64,000 bases of DNA from Rhabditophanes sp. KR3021 (lineage: Eukaryota; Nematoda; Chromadorea; Rhabditida; Alloionematidae): assembly GCA_963281155.1 (NCBI GenBank), contig CAUJLY010000003.1, positions 496,001 to 560,000 of the forward strand. Reading direction: 5' to 3'. Shown one piece after another: positions 1 through 11,284 of the stretch (the first letter of the stretch is position 1; each line of letters begins with the position of its first letter). The notes beneath the pieces are model-generated. The model did no database searches and was not told the origin of the DNA. It saw only the letters and a list, made by a program, of their open reading frames with translations. A program made the translations under genes and the position numbers.

Positions 1-1766
1 TCTAGAAAGTTCGTGAATGCATGTGATCATTTATATTTGCTTTCCAAAAAATGGTAGTTATTACGTTAGGGATATATGACAAAAATTTGACTCATCCTTT
101 ATCGTAAATCGAAAAGGACAGTCCAACTTTCAATCAAAATACATAAATATATGCCTTCTGGATAATACATATCCCAACCAATTTCAAGGTTATTTGGGTG
201 AAAAGGTGGTGAATAATATAACAAATAATGAAAAGACTGCCTTAGTATTGTCAGTTGTGGATGTCTTCTCGGACATATGGAATTCGGTGGGCATAGTGGA
301 GAGATATAAGATGAGAAGTGTTGAGAAGTTGATTACGTATGGATTTGGTAGAGATATATTAAATGGACGGTGTTTTGTTGAATGTGAAAATAAATATAAC
401 ACATTTTGGCGTCTTACCATGTATAGGACGAATTTCATGACTATTTAGTCATAGACCATTATTATTATTTTGATTATTAGTAGGAGTGCAGAAAATAAAT
501 ATCAAAGAAAGACATATTTTGATGGAATAAAGGTAACTGGCACAACTTCAAAACAATGCCATGTTTTCAATAATAAAAGTGATAACCCGCCCAAATGCGG
601 TGCAAGGCGTGAGAGTGGATGTCAAAAGAGCCACAAAGTGATGATGGCTGCCACAATTAGAGTTGAGTAGGATAACAGCTGGGTAAGTTGATAATATCCT
701 GGGCAAATGGCATGATCATATTATCATAATTTGATTGTCTTTTTAAAGCTCAAAATATTTAGATCCTTATTATGATAGCAATATGCAAATGTGAATATCC
801 AAATAAATACTTATTAAGAATGAAAATAAATATCTATTATATGCAATTTTAGTTAATTCTTTGTAATTGTGACGAAATCCTAAAGGAATGTAAAAAATAG
901 ACAATAAATCCAAAGTATACACCTCATTTCTTTTAATACAAGAATTATTTCAAAATAGTGCAACCCAAAAAATGGACATTAGAATACAATTTTGGCAGAG
1001 GTATTATAAAGCGTCCTAGACTATATGCATGATTAATTGTACTTTCTATTTACAATACAGTTTAAAAATGATACAACCTGGTATTGAGAGAGATGTGTCA
1101 CAATAGCAAAAGTTGTAGTGTCCGAATTAAATAGGTATAATTGGACACTAATAATACAAGTAAAATATGAAAAGTAAAAGAATGCAAGTAAAAGTTTGTC
1201 GTCTTATTATGTACTTTTTGATTTGAATGAATGGAAGGGGAATAAATATTTCAATATAATATCAGCAGATGTGTATTATGAGGATGAGAATGTCAAAAAT
1301 GGTAACGGCGATCGACGCCGGTCAAGAATAAATGAACCATAGGCATGAAAGTAAAAGGATGAATTGTGATTGATCAAAAGAAGATATGTCTTTTTCAATG
1401 CACAGTTACTTAATATAAATTATTTGTATATCCATCTATATAAATTTATTTGCATGCATTTGTGGACGACAATAGTTAGATAATGGTTATATAACTAAAA
1501 TGATTGGAATTTCAGAAACTACAAAAAAATATAGTAATTAAATTAATATGCATCAAAAACGATAGTTGGGAGAAGATAAACAAGTTTTAATGTTAAAAGT
1601 TTTTGAAACTAAAAGTTTTAATGCAAAAGTATATGAATTGACAGTACTAATTATTTGGTAATGATTGGAAATAACTAAAAATTGAGTAGTTAAAGATACA
1701 ATACAATATTCAAAAGCGTATGATTTCTAAGACGGGTTATTGTTTTAATGAAATAAGATAATTAAG
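1..1766. other. AT-rich intergenic DNA, no supported gene
   Basis: Only short open frames of 60-85 codons occur here, overlapping on both strands near 190-670, with no recognisable domain, splice pattern or signal peptide. I see no gene I can support. Confidence 0.5.
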
Positions 1767-2115
1767 CAAGCAACTTTATCATCTCCGAAAGAGTCTTCTT
1801 CCCATGTCTATTTTGAATATGAACGATATTTCCAACCTCTACAGCTTGATACAACGGACGTACTCTTGGTCAATCACGATAAATCAACAAAACTAGTGTG
1901 GTTTAGAGTTAAAAATACCACCGCAAACTGGATTTCTTTTTAAAAATAGCCCAAGAGAACAGAGGTTTTGTCCATCAGGTCCCTGTACTTTTGAATATCA
2001 CATTAAACCACTGAATCTTTTTGTGATGGGCCAGGCGGAGTTTATTAATAGCTACTACTATATTTACGTTTATATACCTAAATCTACATATATTATACCT
2101 ATTATTTCACAATAA
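1767..2115 (+). pseudogene. Coding-like fragment, possibly an MSP/PapD-type domain
   Basis: From about 1767 one frame stays open and reads like protein (it includes the segments VYFEYERYFQPLQLD and LVWFRVKNTTANWISF). It hits a stop just after a T5 run at 1937-1941, and the reading continues smoothly in a neighbouring frame (PREQRFCPSGPCTFEYHIKP) to a stop near 2113. The pattern of a V-W-F-x-V-K-N-T segment followed by a P-S-G-x-x-x-P-like segment is loosely reminiscent of major-sperm-protein/VAP domains; this is inference. No start codon or complete gene model was found. It may be a decayed gene or an exon with a one-base assembly error. Confidence 0.3.
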
Positions 2116-3299
2116 TAAATAAATAAAATGATGTATTTATATGTTTAAGAGTGTAAAAGGATAAATGGTGACCATTTTCTATTTACTATTCTCTTTAAAC
2201 AGATGCTAAAATGACTAATTTTTAAAATAAAAGAATATGAAACTTGAACTTTGGATGATCTTAATTGCAAGGGTGAATTTGTTTTGCAAAGATAAAATGA
2301 ATTTAATCTTTTTGACACTTTAACTAAATTATTAACAACATCATAAATGTAAGGATCGAAGAATGCAGTGTTGGTGTGATCGTGCAGGTGTGAGAGTCAC
2401 TAAACAGGTTTAAAAAGTGATATTGAATTTAAATATAGATGCGTGCATTCTAAAAATAGAACTAAAACAGACTATGTGTAAATAAATATTAATAGGGCCA
2501 ATAAATAATCAATTGGAAAGGCAACCATTAAACATACATGTATCTATTAACTAAGACGATTTGATACTTACTGGTATAATTATCAACAAATGTAATAACT
2601 GCGATACAAAAAACCTTGCATCCTCTATTCGTTGCCTTTTTGTAGGTGGATGACGATGGCAACCGTCGAATTCAACCTTTACGCCTGATACCGACTAGCA
2701 TTGGGCTAAATGTGTGTTATTGTCATGAAATTTTTGTTCCTTCACTTAAAAAGTAAATAAATCTCAGAAGAGCTTTGGCCTTTTTGGTATGCAATCATTT
2801 TGATAGGATGCCATCAAAAAACTACAAACACAATACACATAATTAATATAAGCAAATTCACATAAAATATCTAGTCAATCAAGACTAAAGATGTTTGTTA
2901 TTTTAAAAAATGGTTAACCCTACGCACATAAATATTATAGATACTTTGTATAATCGAAGGTCGGTTGGTACGTACCACAAAGAGACCTTTGGCAAGCTTG
3001 TTACATACTTCTAATTTTTGTTTGAAGCAAGCATTTGGCACATAAAAATGATTTATTTACCAAAATAATTAATACCCCATTTTTTTCAAAATTGCAAATT
3101 TATATTAACATAAAAGTAATCAGAATGAATAATAGTAGTTTGCTTTTTAATAAAAAAACATGCACTTTCAAATAATATATGAATGTTTTGTTTACTTTGG
3201 GGCAGATACGTTTTCTGCAGTTTATTTATTGTCGAAATTGGATGTAATGGAAGTTGTTATATAATTTATTACAAATAGGAGAAGGATAATATTGTATGT
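2116..3299. other. Intergenic DNA downstream of the catalase
   Basis: AT-rich sequence with no supported gene. An exon-like stretch follows a TTTTTGTAG acceptor at about 2645 and stays open for about 35 codons, but nothing upstream connects to it and no domain is recognisable. Confidence 0.4.
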
Positions 3300-5059
3300 T
3301 TAAAGATTTGACTTGGGTTGGACTGTTGAATTGACTTTGTCGACTTCGGCTCTAAGCATATTGCCCATTTCGACACTGACGGTGGAGAAGTTTTTGATGG
3401 CTCTGTCGATGATTTCACTCTTGACGCCTTTCATTGTTCCAGCCATATTTTTGACTAGTCTAACCCTTTCTTCAGGCTTAAGGACTTTGTTCCAGAAAGC
3501 AGCTGGTTGTGAAGTATTGTCGTCCTTGCCGTTGTCGTATCTTTGTGCATCTCCAGAAACATGGAAAAGAGAATCATTAGCTGAGTCAACTTGAGTTGGT
3601 CCATTGAATGAATTAGGGAAGTAATTTGGAGCTTTTCCGCCATTATCATTTACTGCCATCAACCCATCACGTTGGTAATGTTTGGCTGATTTAGCACGGT
3701 ATGGACAGTTGATTGGAATTTGGTTGTGGTTTGGTCCAAGACGATGAAGGGCGGCATCGGAATATCCCCATAATCTTCCCTAAAATATCAAATATGACAA
3801 AAACAGCAAGTCTCCACTTACTTGCAACATCCTATCCTGACTAGCTTCTATCCCTGGAACCAAATGGCCAGGACTAAAGGCGACCTGTTCAACCTCAGCA
3901 AAGTAATTGGTTGGATTTCTATCAAGAACCATCTGACCCACCTTAATTCTTGGGAATTGGGAATGTGGCCAGACTTTGGTAACATCAAAAGCATCAAATC
4001 CGCAAGTCTCACTTTCCTTAACAGTCATGATTTGAATTTCAAAAGACCACGATGGATAGTCTCCTTTTTCGATAGCGTTGAACAAATCTCTTGTAGCGTA
4101 ATCGGGATCTGAGCCAGCAAGCTTTTCAGCTTCTTCGGGAGATAAGTTCTTGATTTTTTGATTTGTTTTAAAGTGGAATTTGCAGAAGCATGGAGTTCCG
4201 TCGTTGTTGACGAGTTTGAAGGTGTGGGATCCGAAGCCATCCATGTGTCTTAAACCATCTGGAGTGCCTCTGTCACTCATCAAGAACATGACCTTAATTA
4301 AATTTACGATTATATTTGAACAACTCAAAAACAAAGCAGTTTTTGGTTAAAGAGAAGCAATTAACTCGATTTTGTCAGAAGCAAACTTACTTGATGCATG
4401 GATTCGGGCCTAAGAGACCAGAAATCCCACATAGCCGTGGGATCTTTCAAATGAGTTTGAGGGTTTCTTTTCTGGGTATGAATAAAGGAAGGGAAAAAGA
4501 TAGGATCTCTAATAAAGAAGATTGGGGTGTTGTTCTGTAAGGATATAATTAAATAAATATTTAGACATGCTTCTACCTACTCCAACCAAATCCCAATTTC
4601 CTTCCTCAGTGTACATTTTGATTGCGAATCCTCTTGGATCTCTAGCAGTATCGGCACTGCCACTCTCTCCACCGACAGTTGACATTCTGATGAATAAGGG
4701 AGTTCTTTTACCAACTTCGCTAAACACGGAAGCTTTGCAATATTTGGAAATGTCGTGGTTAATCTCGAGATATCCATGGGCACCTGCGGCACGGGCATGA
4801 ACTACACGTTCGGGGATGCGCTAAATTGGTTTACATTTTAATGTTATCCATATAAATATACCTCTCTGTTGAAATGTTGCATTTCATCGATGAAATGAAT
4901 GTCTTGCAAGAGAATAGGACCCCTTTTTCCAATAGTCATCGCGGCCAACTTGTTGCCAAGTGGAGCTCCAGTTGAATTAGTCAGTGTTTCTGGCTTAGAA
5001 TTGGCATTTTTGAAGTTTTCCAATTGATTAGAAGCTGGGTCTGCATTTTTAGAGAACAT
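3300..5059 (-). CDS. Heme catalase
   Basis: Catalase dismutates hydrogen peroxide. Five exons on the minus strand, 4862-5059, 4581-4820, 4391-4534, 3822-4292 and 3300-3779, all joined in phase 0, give 510 residues, the usual size for the family. The core is intact: the distal His in the RIPERVVHA motif (about residue 74), the catalytic Asn after GNWDLVG (about 147), the RDPRGFA stretch, and the proximal heme-ligand Tyr in RLWGYSD (about 357). The C-terminus is Ser-Asn-Leu, a plausible PTS1-type peroxisomal signal. The introns are 41-98 bp with GT/AG ends. The start is the first ATG in exon 1 and gives a normal N-terminal arm. Single copy in this window. The catalase call is certain; which C. 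elegans ctl gene it corresponds to is not. Confidence 0.97.
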
Positions 5060-5921
5060 GTTTTCTATAAATTATTATTGTATTTAAAAAACGTGTATTA
5101 ATAGTCAGGTAAATGTATAAAATGATAACACTCTGCGGTTTGATAGGCAATCAAACAGTATTTATAATGGTGGTGAACCAAACTACGAACTTGACTATAA
5201 ACAGAGATACTACATTGTCTTGATATCGAAGAAAGGTATATAAAATATAAGTATAGGAAGTAAAAGAAATGTCTTTCTTCGATTTGGGTAGGTAATCAAA
5301 CATCTTTTACTAACAAAACAATGTATTAAATGAAAAGCATGTTTTTGATTATATTTACTAGGTCAGAAAACAAAAAATATTTTGAACAACATAAAGAGTC
5401 AAAAGTGTTATGTTAAAAAAGTGTAAAACACACTCTCTTTTATAAAAAATGTAAAATAAATTTTTTGAATTTTAAGGCCGTTTAATGCCCGCATTGAGTA
5501 AACATTTTAAAAAATACGAATTTGTAAAACAAAATGTTTGAGCAAAACAAACAGTACCATTTATGTTCCATCCACCAAATGGTGTAAAATAACGTGCGTG
5601 GAGTGTGTTTACAAATTGGATATTATTTATTTTTTGAACTTCCATAACATTTTAAACAAGTAAACAAACAAGTCTATTTTTAATGTCTTTATCATTGCCA
5701 TATTGATTAAAGCAAAATGACACAACTCATCGTCCTTTTATTTACCAAAGAACAAAAAATGATTGTGTAATTAATTAAATAGATTTTTATTTCACAATCA
5801 TATAGCAAATGTTTACTTTGGCTGAACTGGAATGATATCACGTATATTTATATGATTAGAGGTCATTAAAGGCTCCTTAAAAATGAATAGAAATACTATT
5901 TGACATATCGAATTTCATAAC
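5060..5921. other. Divergent intergenic region between catalase and the TTR cluster
   Basis: 862 bp of AT-rich DNA between two divergently transcribed genes, so it should contain both promoters. No coding frame or clear binding site is recognisable. Confidence 0.5.
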
Positions 5922-6425
5922 ATGTTACCCACTCTTTATTGTTCATTATTTTTGATTTTATTTCTATCTAGCGGAGGAGATGGTTTCAGTTTGACAAGTT
6001 TATTGAACAAGAAGGAACAGAGTTACGGCGTTAAAGGGACCTTTTTATGTGATGGAAAAGGAATTGAAGATGTGAAAGTGAATTTGTATGATAAAGATAA
6101 GTTTTCGATGAATGATTTGTTGAATAGGCAAAACTCCGATTACAAAGGACGATTTTCATTGTATGGATCAAAGAAAATTATATTTGATGTGGTTGCTCTT
6201 GTTAAAATTGAGCATCGTTGCAATACCAAGGGTAAAGATGTGGTAAGTGTCGATTCGATTAAATTATTCATATTACACAATTTTGCACAGAAAAAGATTG
6301 AACTAACTATCCCGCAAAAACTAATTTCTGAAGGAGGGGTTCCTAAAACATTTTGTGACATTGGAACCGTCGATTTGGCCAAGGCTTCCTCTGTCTCCTG
6401 TCTAACTAATGGAACAATTGTTTAA
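5922..6425 (+). CDS. Transthyretin-like (TTR) family secreted protein 1
   Basis: Member of the nematode transthyretin-like family (PF01060), small secreted beta-sandwich proteins of mostly unknown function. Exons 5922-6242 and 6291-6425 give 151 residues. An N-terminal hydrophobic stretch (LYCSLFLILFLSSGG) is a signal peptide. The family pattern follows: G-V-K-G-T-F-L-C-D-G, a V-x-L-Y-D-K-D strand, D-Y-K-G-R-F-S-L-Y-G, a Cys after I-E-H-R, and C-D-I-G-T-V-D-L near the end. The 48-nt intron has GTAAGT/TTGCACAG ends but is a multiple of three without a stop, so the unspliced reading is also open (167 residues); splicing gives the better family fit. It lies 139 bp upstream of a close paralogue with the intron in the same place, so the two are tandem duplicates. 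Confidence 0.92.
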   Translation: MLPTLYCSLFLILFLSSGGDGFSLTSLLNKKEQSYGVKGTFLCDGKGIEDVKVNLYDKDKFSMNDLLNRQNSDYKGRFSLYGSKKIIFDVVALVKIEHRCNTKGKDVVSVDSIKLFILHNFAQKKIELTIPQKLISEGGVPKTFCDIGTVDLAKASSVSCLTNGTIV

Positions 6426-6564
6426 TTTGTTCACACATTATTCGAAATGTTAACAAAATGTGGATGTCAAGTGATTAATGGAATCATATTAAAACAAAAT
6501 AAAGGAGCTTTTATTATAATATAAGCACTATCTTATCCAATATCACTATTTTAAAATTGCTTAA

Positions 6565-7036
6565 ATGAAATACATTATTATTTTATTCTTGACTTTTGTC
6601 TTTTGTTTAACTAACACATACCAGTTCAGTTTGGGTCTTAGAAAAGAACAAAGTGTTGGAGCCAAAGGGATTACTCTGTGTAATGGGAAACCGTTTGAGA
6701 TGGTAAATATTCAATTGTTTGAAAAAGATCGTAATAGTTTTAATGACTTGATGAATCGTCAATATAGTGATTATTTTGGGCGATTTAGTCTTTATGGATC
6801 TGAAAAAGAATTCAACACTATCACACCCCTTATTATTATCGAACATCAATGCAATACAAAGGGAAAAGAAAGGGTAATTAATTTATTGAATAAATTGGTA
6901 ATTAATTTTGTGCTTTCAGCAAAAGATTGAATATCGTATGGACAACTCATACATAACAGTTGGTAGCATTCCTGCCAAATATTGTGATCTTGGAACAGTT
7001 GAACTCGCTAATGCTACTGAAATTCAATGTCTTTAA
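6565..7036 (+). CDS. Transthyretin-like (TTR) family secreted protein 2
   Basis: Exons 6565-6873 and 6920-7036 encode 141 residues. The protein has a signal peptide (YIIILFLTFVFCLTNT), the G-A-K-G-I-T-L-C-N-G strand, D-Y-F-G-R-F-S-L-Y-G, a conserved Cys in I-E-H-Q-C, and the closing C-D-L-G-T-V-E-L motif. It is a tandem duplicate of the gene just upstream: both have their single intron directly after T-K-G-K plus two residues. The 46-bp intron is AT-rich. The stop codon TAA (7034-7036) overlaps the stop of the convergent TTR gene on the other strand, so the 3' UTR must run into that gene; the first AATAAA on this strand lies inside the neighbour's intron at about 7226. Function beyond secretion is not inferable. 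Confidence 0.92.
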
Positions 7037-7611
7037 GTCAAACAATCTTTTTCTCCCTTTTTAATGGTGGCTAATTCAATTTTTCCAGCATCGACAACCT
7101 TTTCTGCGAATTTTTCCTTGTTTATGTATTTATTGTCGATTTTTTCTTTGACTGTCATTTTACAAACCTAAAATATACATCATAAATACAACATAAATAA
7201 CATATTTCAAATGTTTGACAACTAAATATAAACACAAATAAAAGAATTAACAAAAAATGTAAATACATAATAATAAAAGATAATTGTGCATACCTGGTTT
7301 TCATATCCACATTTATGTGAAATAGTGTAATAAAACCCATTAGCAAAGTAATCATACGTTACAGCTCTAATTCCAAAACGGCCTTTTTCATCGCTAACAC
7401 CATCAGAAATCATTTCGTCTTTAGTAATGCGATTAGTGTCCCAAATTTTGATTTGAACATCTTTAGCTGGAACTCCTTTGCACAAGAAGATTCCCTTAAC
7501 ACCAGTTGATTGTACAAACTTAGACTTTAAATCTGACAGAAAACAACTAACAATAGTTATGTTTTGCAAAATAAAAAGGCAAACTAAGCAGCTGAAAATA
7601 TATTTATGCAT
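7033..7611 (-). CDS. Transthyretin-like (TTR) family secreted protein 3
   Basis: Exons 7294-7611 and 7033-7167 encode 150 residues. The start is the ATG at 7611, which opens a clean signal peptide (YIFSCLVCLFILQNITIVSC); the open frame extends seven codons upstream but has no further ATG. The family pattern is present: G-V-K-G-I-F-L-C-K-G, V-x-I-K-I-W-D, D-E-K-G-R-F-G-I, a Cys in I-S-H-K-C-G-Y, and a K-I-E-L-A strand close to the C-terminus, although the usual Cys-Asp of that last motif is V-D-A-G here. The single 126-bp intron sits at the position equivalent to that of the two upstream TTR genes. Its stop overlaps the stop of the plus-strand neighbour by three bases. Confidence 0.9.
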
Positions 7612-8240
7612 TGCCCCAAAGTTCTGTAACAAACTATTGCTAGGTTTTATGCATGGCTAACCCACTTATATCATCATTGTGATTTTTTTATGTTGACAAT
7701 TGTTCTTTTTTTTATCAGTCGAATTAAGCCATGCTTAATTTTCGAACTTCAAACAAGACACCCTCGTGAAGTATACAATTTGAGCAATGACGAAAATTAT
7801 AATACATGTTGGAATGAGTCATTTTTGTTTTATTACCTGAATAAATATCAAGAACAGAAGTGAAGATCGAGGAAACACTTGGGTGAAATTATCAATTTAT
7901 TTATACCTTGCTAAAGGAAATATTGTATATGATTTATGTAAATGCGTAATACTGGGATCGTTTGAAACATCTAAAATTGGAAGTATAAAATATTTTAGTG
8001 GAATAATTTTAAAAATGCTCATAGATTCAATATTTTATGCTTTACCATCTGTGCATATGACACTTAGTCTATCCAACACCTAGTATATATTAACTCAAAT
8101 GCATTTTAATATAATCCTACATTTTATTGTCTTAAGCAACAAGATATGATTTTTTGTGTGAAAATATTTACACAATAGCAAATACTATAATAACTACATA
8201 TAGAATCGTGTGTACCAGAAATGGAATAAGAAGTCATCTT
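7612..8240. other. Intergenic DNA
   Basis: AT-rich sequence upstream of TTR gene 3. No supported coding sequence; the one 66-codon frame at 7883-8083 has no domain or splice context. Confidence 0.5.
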
Positions 8241-9195
8241 TTAGGGGCTTTTTTGCAGGTTTTCAAATATTTTGGGAGACAATCTGGTGCCTTCAGTTTC
8301 AAACCACACAATTCGTAGATTCTTCTTTTCAACTCTCCATCAGTCTACTCTTTGTAAGCATAAACGTCTTTTAAATGCTGCCCCATTCTACCATGAATTC
8401 CCTTGCCCATATGGACAATCTTTCCTAAATTCCTCTAAAGATTTAGGTGGTGTCGTTTCCACCCATAGACAGTAAATATAATAAGTATCTTTTTTGTCAG
8501 GGACTTGCTAACTTTTTCGAGAAGTTGACGCAGTTAATTATAGCTGATTTGAATATTTTGTTACCTAATCAGTTACAGGCATTGCCTAGACCATAACTTC
8601 TCCCCTTTATTACGCTTGGCGATGACGGTATTGGAGTCATGTTAATTTCCTCACCACCCCTGGATTCATCTTCACTTTCATAGAGCTCATGCTTCATATT
8701 AAAGTCTTTCTCCTCATTACTAAAATCATCGTCACTGGCACTGTATTCTTCCAAATGCATTAAACCAGTGGTTCTATGGGTTCAGTTGCATTTTTAACAT
8801 CTATGTGATCTTTGTCAATCAGACATATCAGGATAGACGGGCCTTATATTTTCCTTGACGGGATTCAAATGCACATGTATTAAAAGACCAAATTCGGATT
8901 AGTAATTGACATAAAACAGAGACAATTATTATTGTAACTTTGATTTAATTTAAACTCACATTGAGGTGTTTTTCAAGAGCCTTTTCTTTGGAATTTTGGG
9001 TGTTTTTGCCCTTAAACTTACTCGCTGCTACTACAATTGGTGTTGGTGTGCTTGAGGAGATAAATTAACCACTGGTGATTTGATTGTAAAAAACTCGGTT
9101 ATTGCTTGGGCTTTTCCGTTACTCTTAGGCTTAGTAACTTTACTTCTTTCTCAATAGCAATGGTAGCTTGAGATTTATAAGAGTTAATTGCCGTT
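8241..9195 (-). pseudogene. Multiply frameshifted pseudogene with a PIP-like box and acidic region
   Basis: Read on the minus strand, protein-like segments follow one another but sit in different frames and carry stops. In order they are: a segment with A-Q-A-I-T-E-F-F (about 9115-9090), a PCNA-interaction-like box with I and FF in the right spacing; a Lys-rich stretch ending at a GTGAGT donor (about 8960); K-E-N-I-R-P-V-Y-P; an acidic run (SASDDDFSNEEKDF and following, 8569-8760); and a long tail with RIVWFETEGTRLSPKIF ending at a stop at 8241-8243. The order of PIP-like box, E-N-x-R-P-x-Y and acidic domain recalls the large subunit of chromatin assembly factor 1 (CAF-1 p150). That assignment is inference, and the tail is not recognised. 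At least four frame breaks argue for a pseudogene rather than a single error. Confidence 0.5.
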
Positions 9196-10080
9196 GACGT
9201 GTGCTAAGGTTTAGACAGTAAATGAAAGGGATGTCCAGGTAAAGTTTATTATGTACACAAGTAGGTTATGCCACAAGTTGGTAGCCATTAACAACGGCTC
9301 TATTTATTCGGTTTTTATGTTTTAGTACTTTGTACCGAAACAACTTGGACAATTCTCCCCTTTGCAGCTGTTTTACATCCAACAAAAATAATACTATAGT
9401 TAAAATACACAAATCGTTTCAATATTTGCATACCGAATTTCCAGATCTAATTCTTAAAAAATGATTTTTGTGATAATAAAAAACATTTGATATTTGTTAG
9501 AGTACACCCCAAATAGGCATATTAAATACTAAGTATACATCTTAAACTTTTTATATGTATATTTACTATATCTATTATTATATTTATATGTTTCCGTTGA
9601 TATGACTTTTAAAACGACGAAAATAGCATATCCAGTCATTTTACAGGTGTGGCTTAGAATATAGTTTATTGTGTACTAGTAGATTAGCTGATCCGTCCAT
9701 TTATTGGATCCTATAAAAGCAAAAGGTTTTTTTGATTATTATTACAGATTGTTCATTTATTCTTTTCAGACAACACTTTTACCACGATCTCCACCAATTC
9801 TATTTACACGGACAAAGCTCTCATAATTGAGTATGTATTCTGATAATTCGTATGGATGAATTGAAAAAATTAACCAAAAGAGACTTTATTAATAGAATCA
9901 AAGATCCTTAAAAGTAAGAAAAAAGGCGGATAATGAGCGAAAAAGAATTTGCTTCTAAAGTAGTGACATTTACATATAGATATAATTAGAATAAAGACAT
10001 ATTTAAATCAGAATCATTTAAAAAAATGCTTTATTCAGTTTTTGACGCAATATTAAGTTCATAATAATATTTTGGATGAT
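9196..10080. other. Intergenic DNA
   Basis: AT-rich, no supported gene. Two loosely similar stretches (around 9240-9275 and 9658-9690, both around AGTTTATT-TGTAC) may be diverged copies of one repeat, but the match is too short to call. Confidence 0.4.
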
Positions 10081-10752
10081 TTAAGTCATTCTATGAATAC
10101 AGTCACGAGTCTCTGAAACGATAAAATGAGTGAATTATTAATTTACAAATAACTCACCTCCTTTGAATTTCCCACTAAGTTCAATAACTCCAGCATCGTA
10201 GAATTCGTCGGCGTGGTCTCCAGAAAATACATACTTGTCTGGAACGTAGACGGTTAGCTTGCGCTGGCAAGGCATGAACCCATCCTAAAAAGTGTGTTAT
10301 GAATCAATTAGATGCCCCAAAACTAACTTCGCAATCGTGGTAGATGTTGATTTTTGCATCGATCGTCATGATTTCATAAGCATGTGAGCTCATTGAAAAG
10401 GTTCCTGAGTTGTCAGTCTGAAATTAATTGTTTATACCATTAGTTAATCAAATTAAATAGTTACTTTTGTTTTGGCCATCAAATCATCCGTATCTATAAA
10501 TAAAAGGCGTAAGTTTGTAGGGTCATTTAATGCCGGTTTACCTATACCGCTATCGTCATCATACAATTTAACCAAAATTCCTGAGGCTGGTTTGCCACTA
10601 CATAAAAGCTTTCCTAAGATATAAATTTAAAATAAGTTCCAATTGTTGGGGACAATACCTTTGACTCCTACGGTTTGCTTTCGACCAATACCTATGGACA
10701 TGCAAGACGTTGCCAACAAAAATACTGTGGCCGTTACCAATACAAATTTCAT
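10081..10752 (-). CDS. Transthyretin-like (TTR) family secreted protein 4, intron-rich
   Basis: Six exons, 10659-10752, 10542-10613, 10465-10493, 10328-10417, 10158-10284 and 10081-10112, encode 147 residues. The protein has a signal peptide (MKFVLVTATVFLLATSCMS), then Q-T-V-G-V-K-G-K-L-L-C, a K-L-Y-D-D-D strand, T-D-N-S-G-T-F-S-M-S, I-N-I-Y-H-D-C, Y-V-P-D-K-Y and an A-G-V-I-E-L strand near the C-terminus, all matching the TTR-like family (PF01060). All introns are 43-49 bp with GT/AG ends, and the smallest exon is 29 nt. The five-intron structure contrasts with the single-intron TTR genes at 5.9-7.6 kb, so this copy is an older family member rather than a recent duplicate of them. Confidence 0.9.
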
Positions 10753-11284
10753 GATCTAAAATCAGTAAAAAGAACAAAAATATTACAATGATCAAAAAAT
10801 TAGTTCTCTTAACCAAATAAATAAACCAACTGATTAGTCAAAAATAGAAAAGAAGAAGAAAAGTGTATGGCGTTGCAGATCGGTAAATAAACACGCCTAA
10901 ATATATTCAAACTATCAAATTATTAATGACAACAAAAATAAAATTTCCACTGTTAATATTTCAACGTCACTTAATTTAGGCTTACTTTAAGGTAAAACTT
11001 GTTTTTTATAAAATGCATAGTATCATCAACTAACTTGACTAAGATCAAATGTAGTGATAGATTATAATGGTTTATATTTAATAAAAATACGAGAAACGCC
11101 TAATGATCAAACCTTTTTTTGATTTACAGAATAATAAATTGATATAGACGTTGAAGTGTTTATCATTAAACAAGACTAATTATTTGACAAACGAAACATT
11201 AATTATAAAACTTCCGCAAATGATTCATTTTGGTACTTGACAAACATTGTTTTTTGTAAGTAGGACGGTAAAATCTATAAATAA
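10753..11284. other. Intergenic DNA upstream of TTR gene 4
   Basis: No supported coding sequence. It should hold the promoter of TTR gene 4 and the 3' end of the next minus-strand gene. Confidence 0.45.

Noticed and set aside
194..448. 84-codon plus-strand frame overlapping an 82-codon minus frame
   Set aside because: Mutually antisense frames, no domain or start context.
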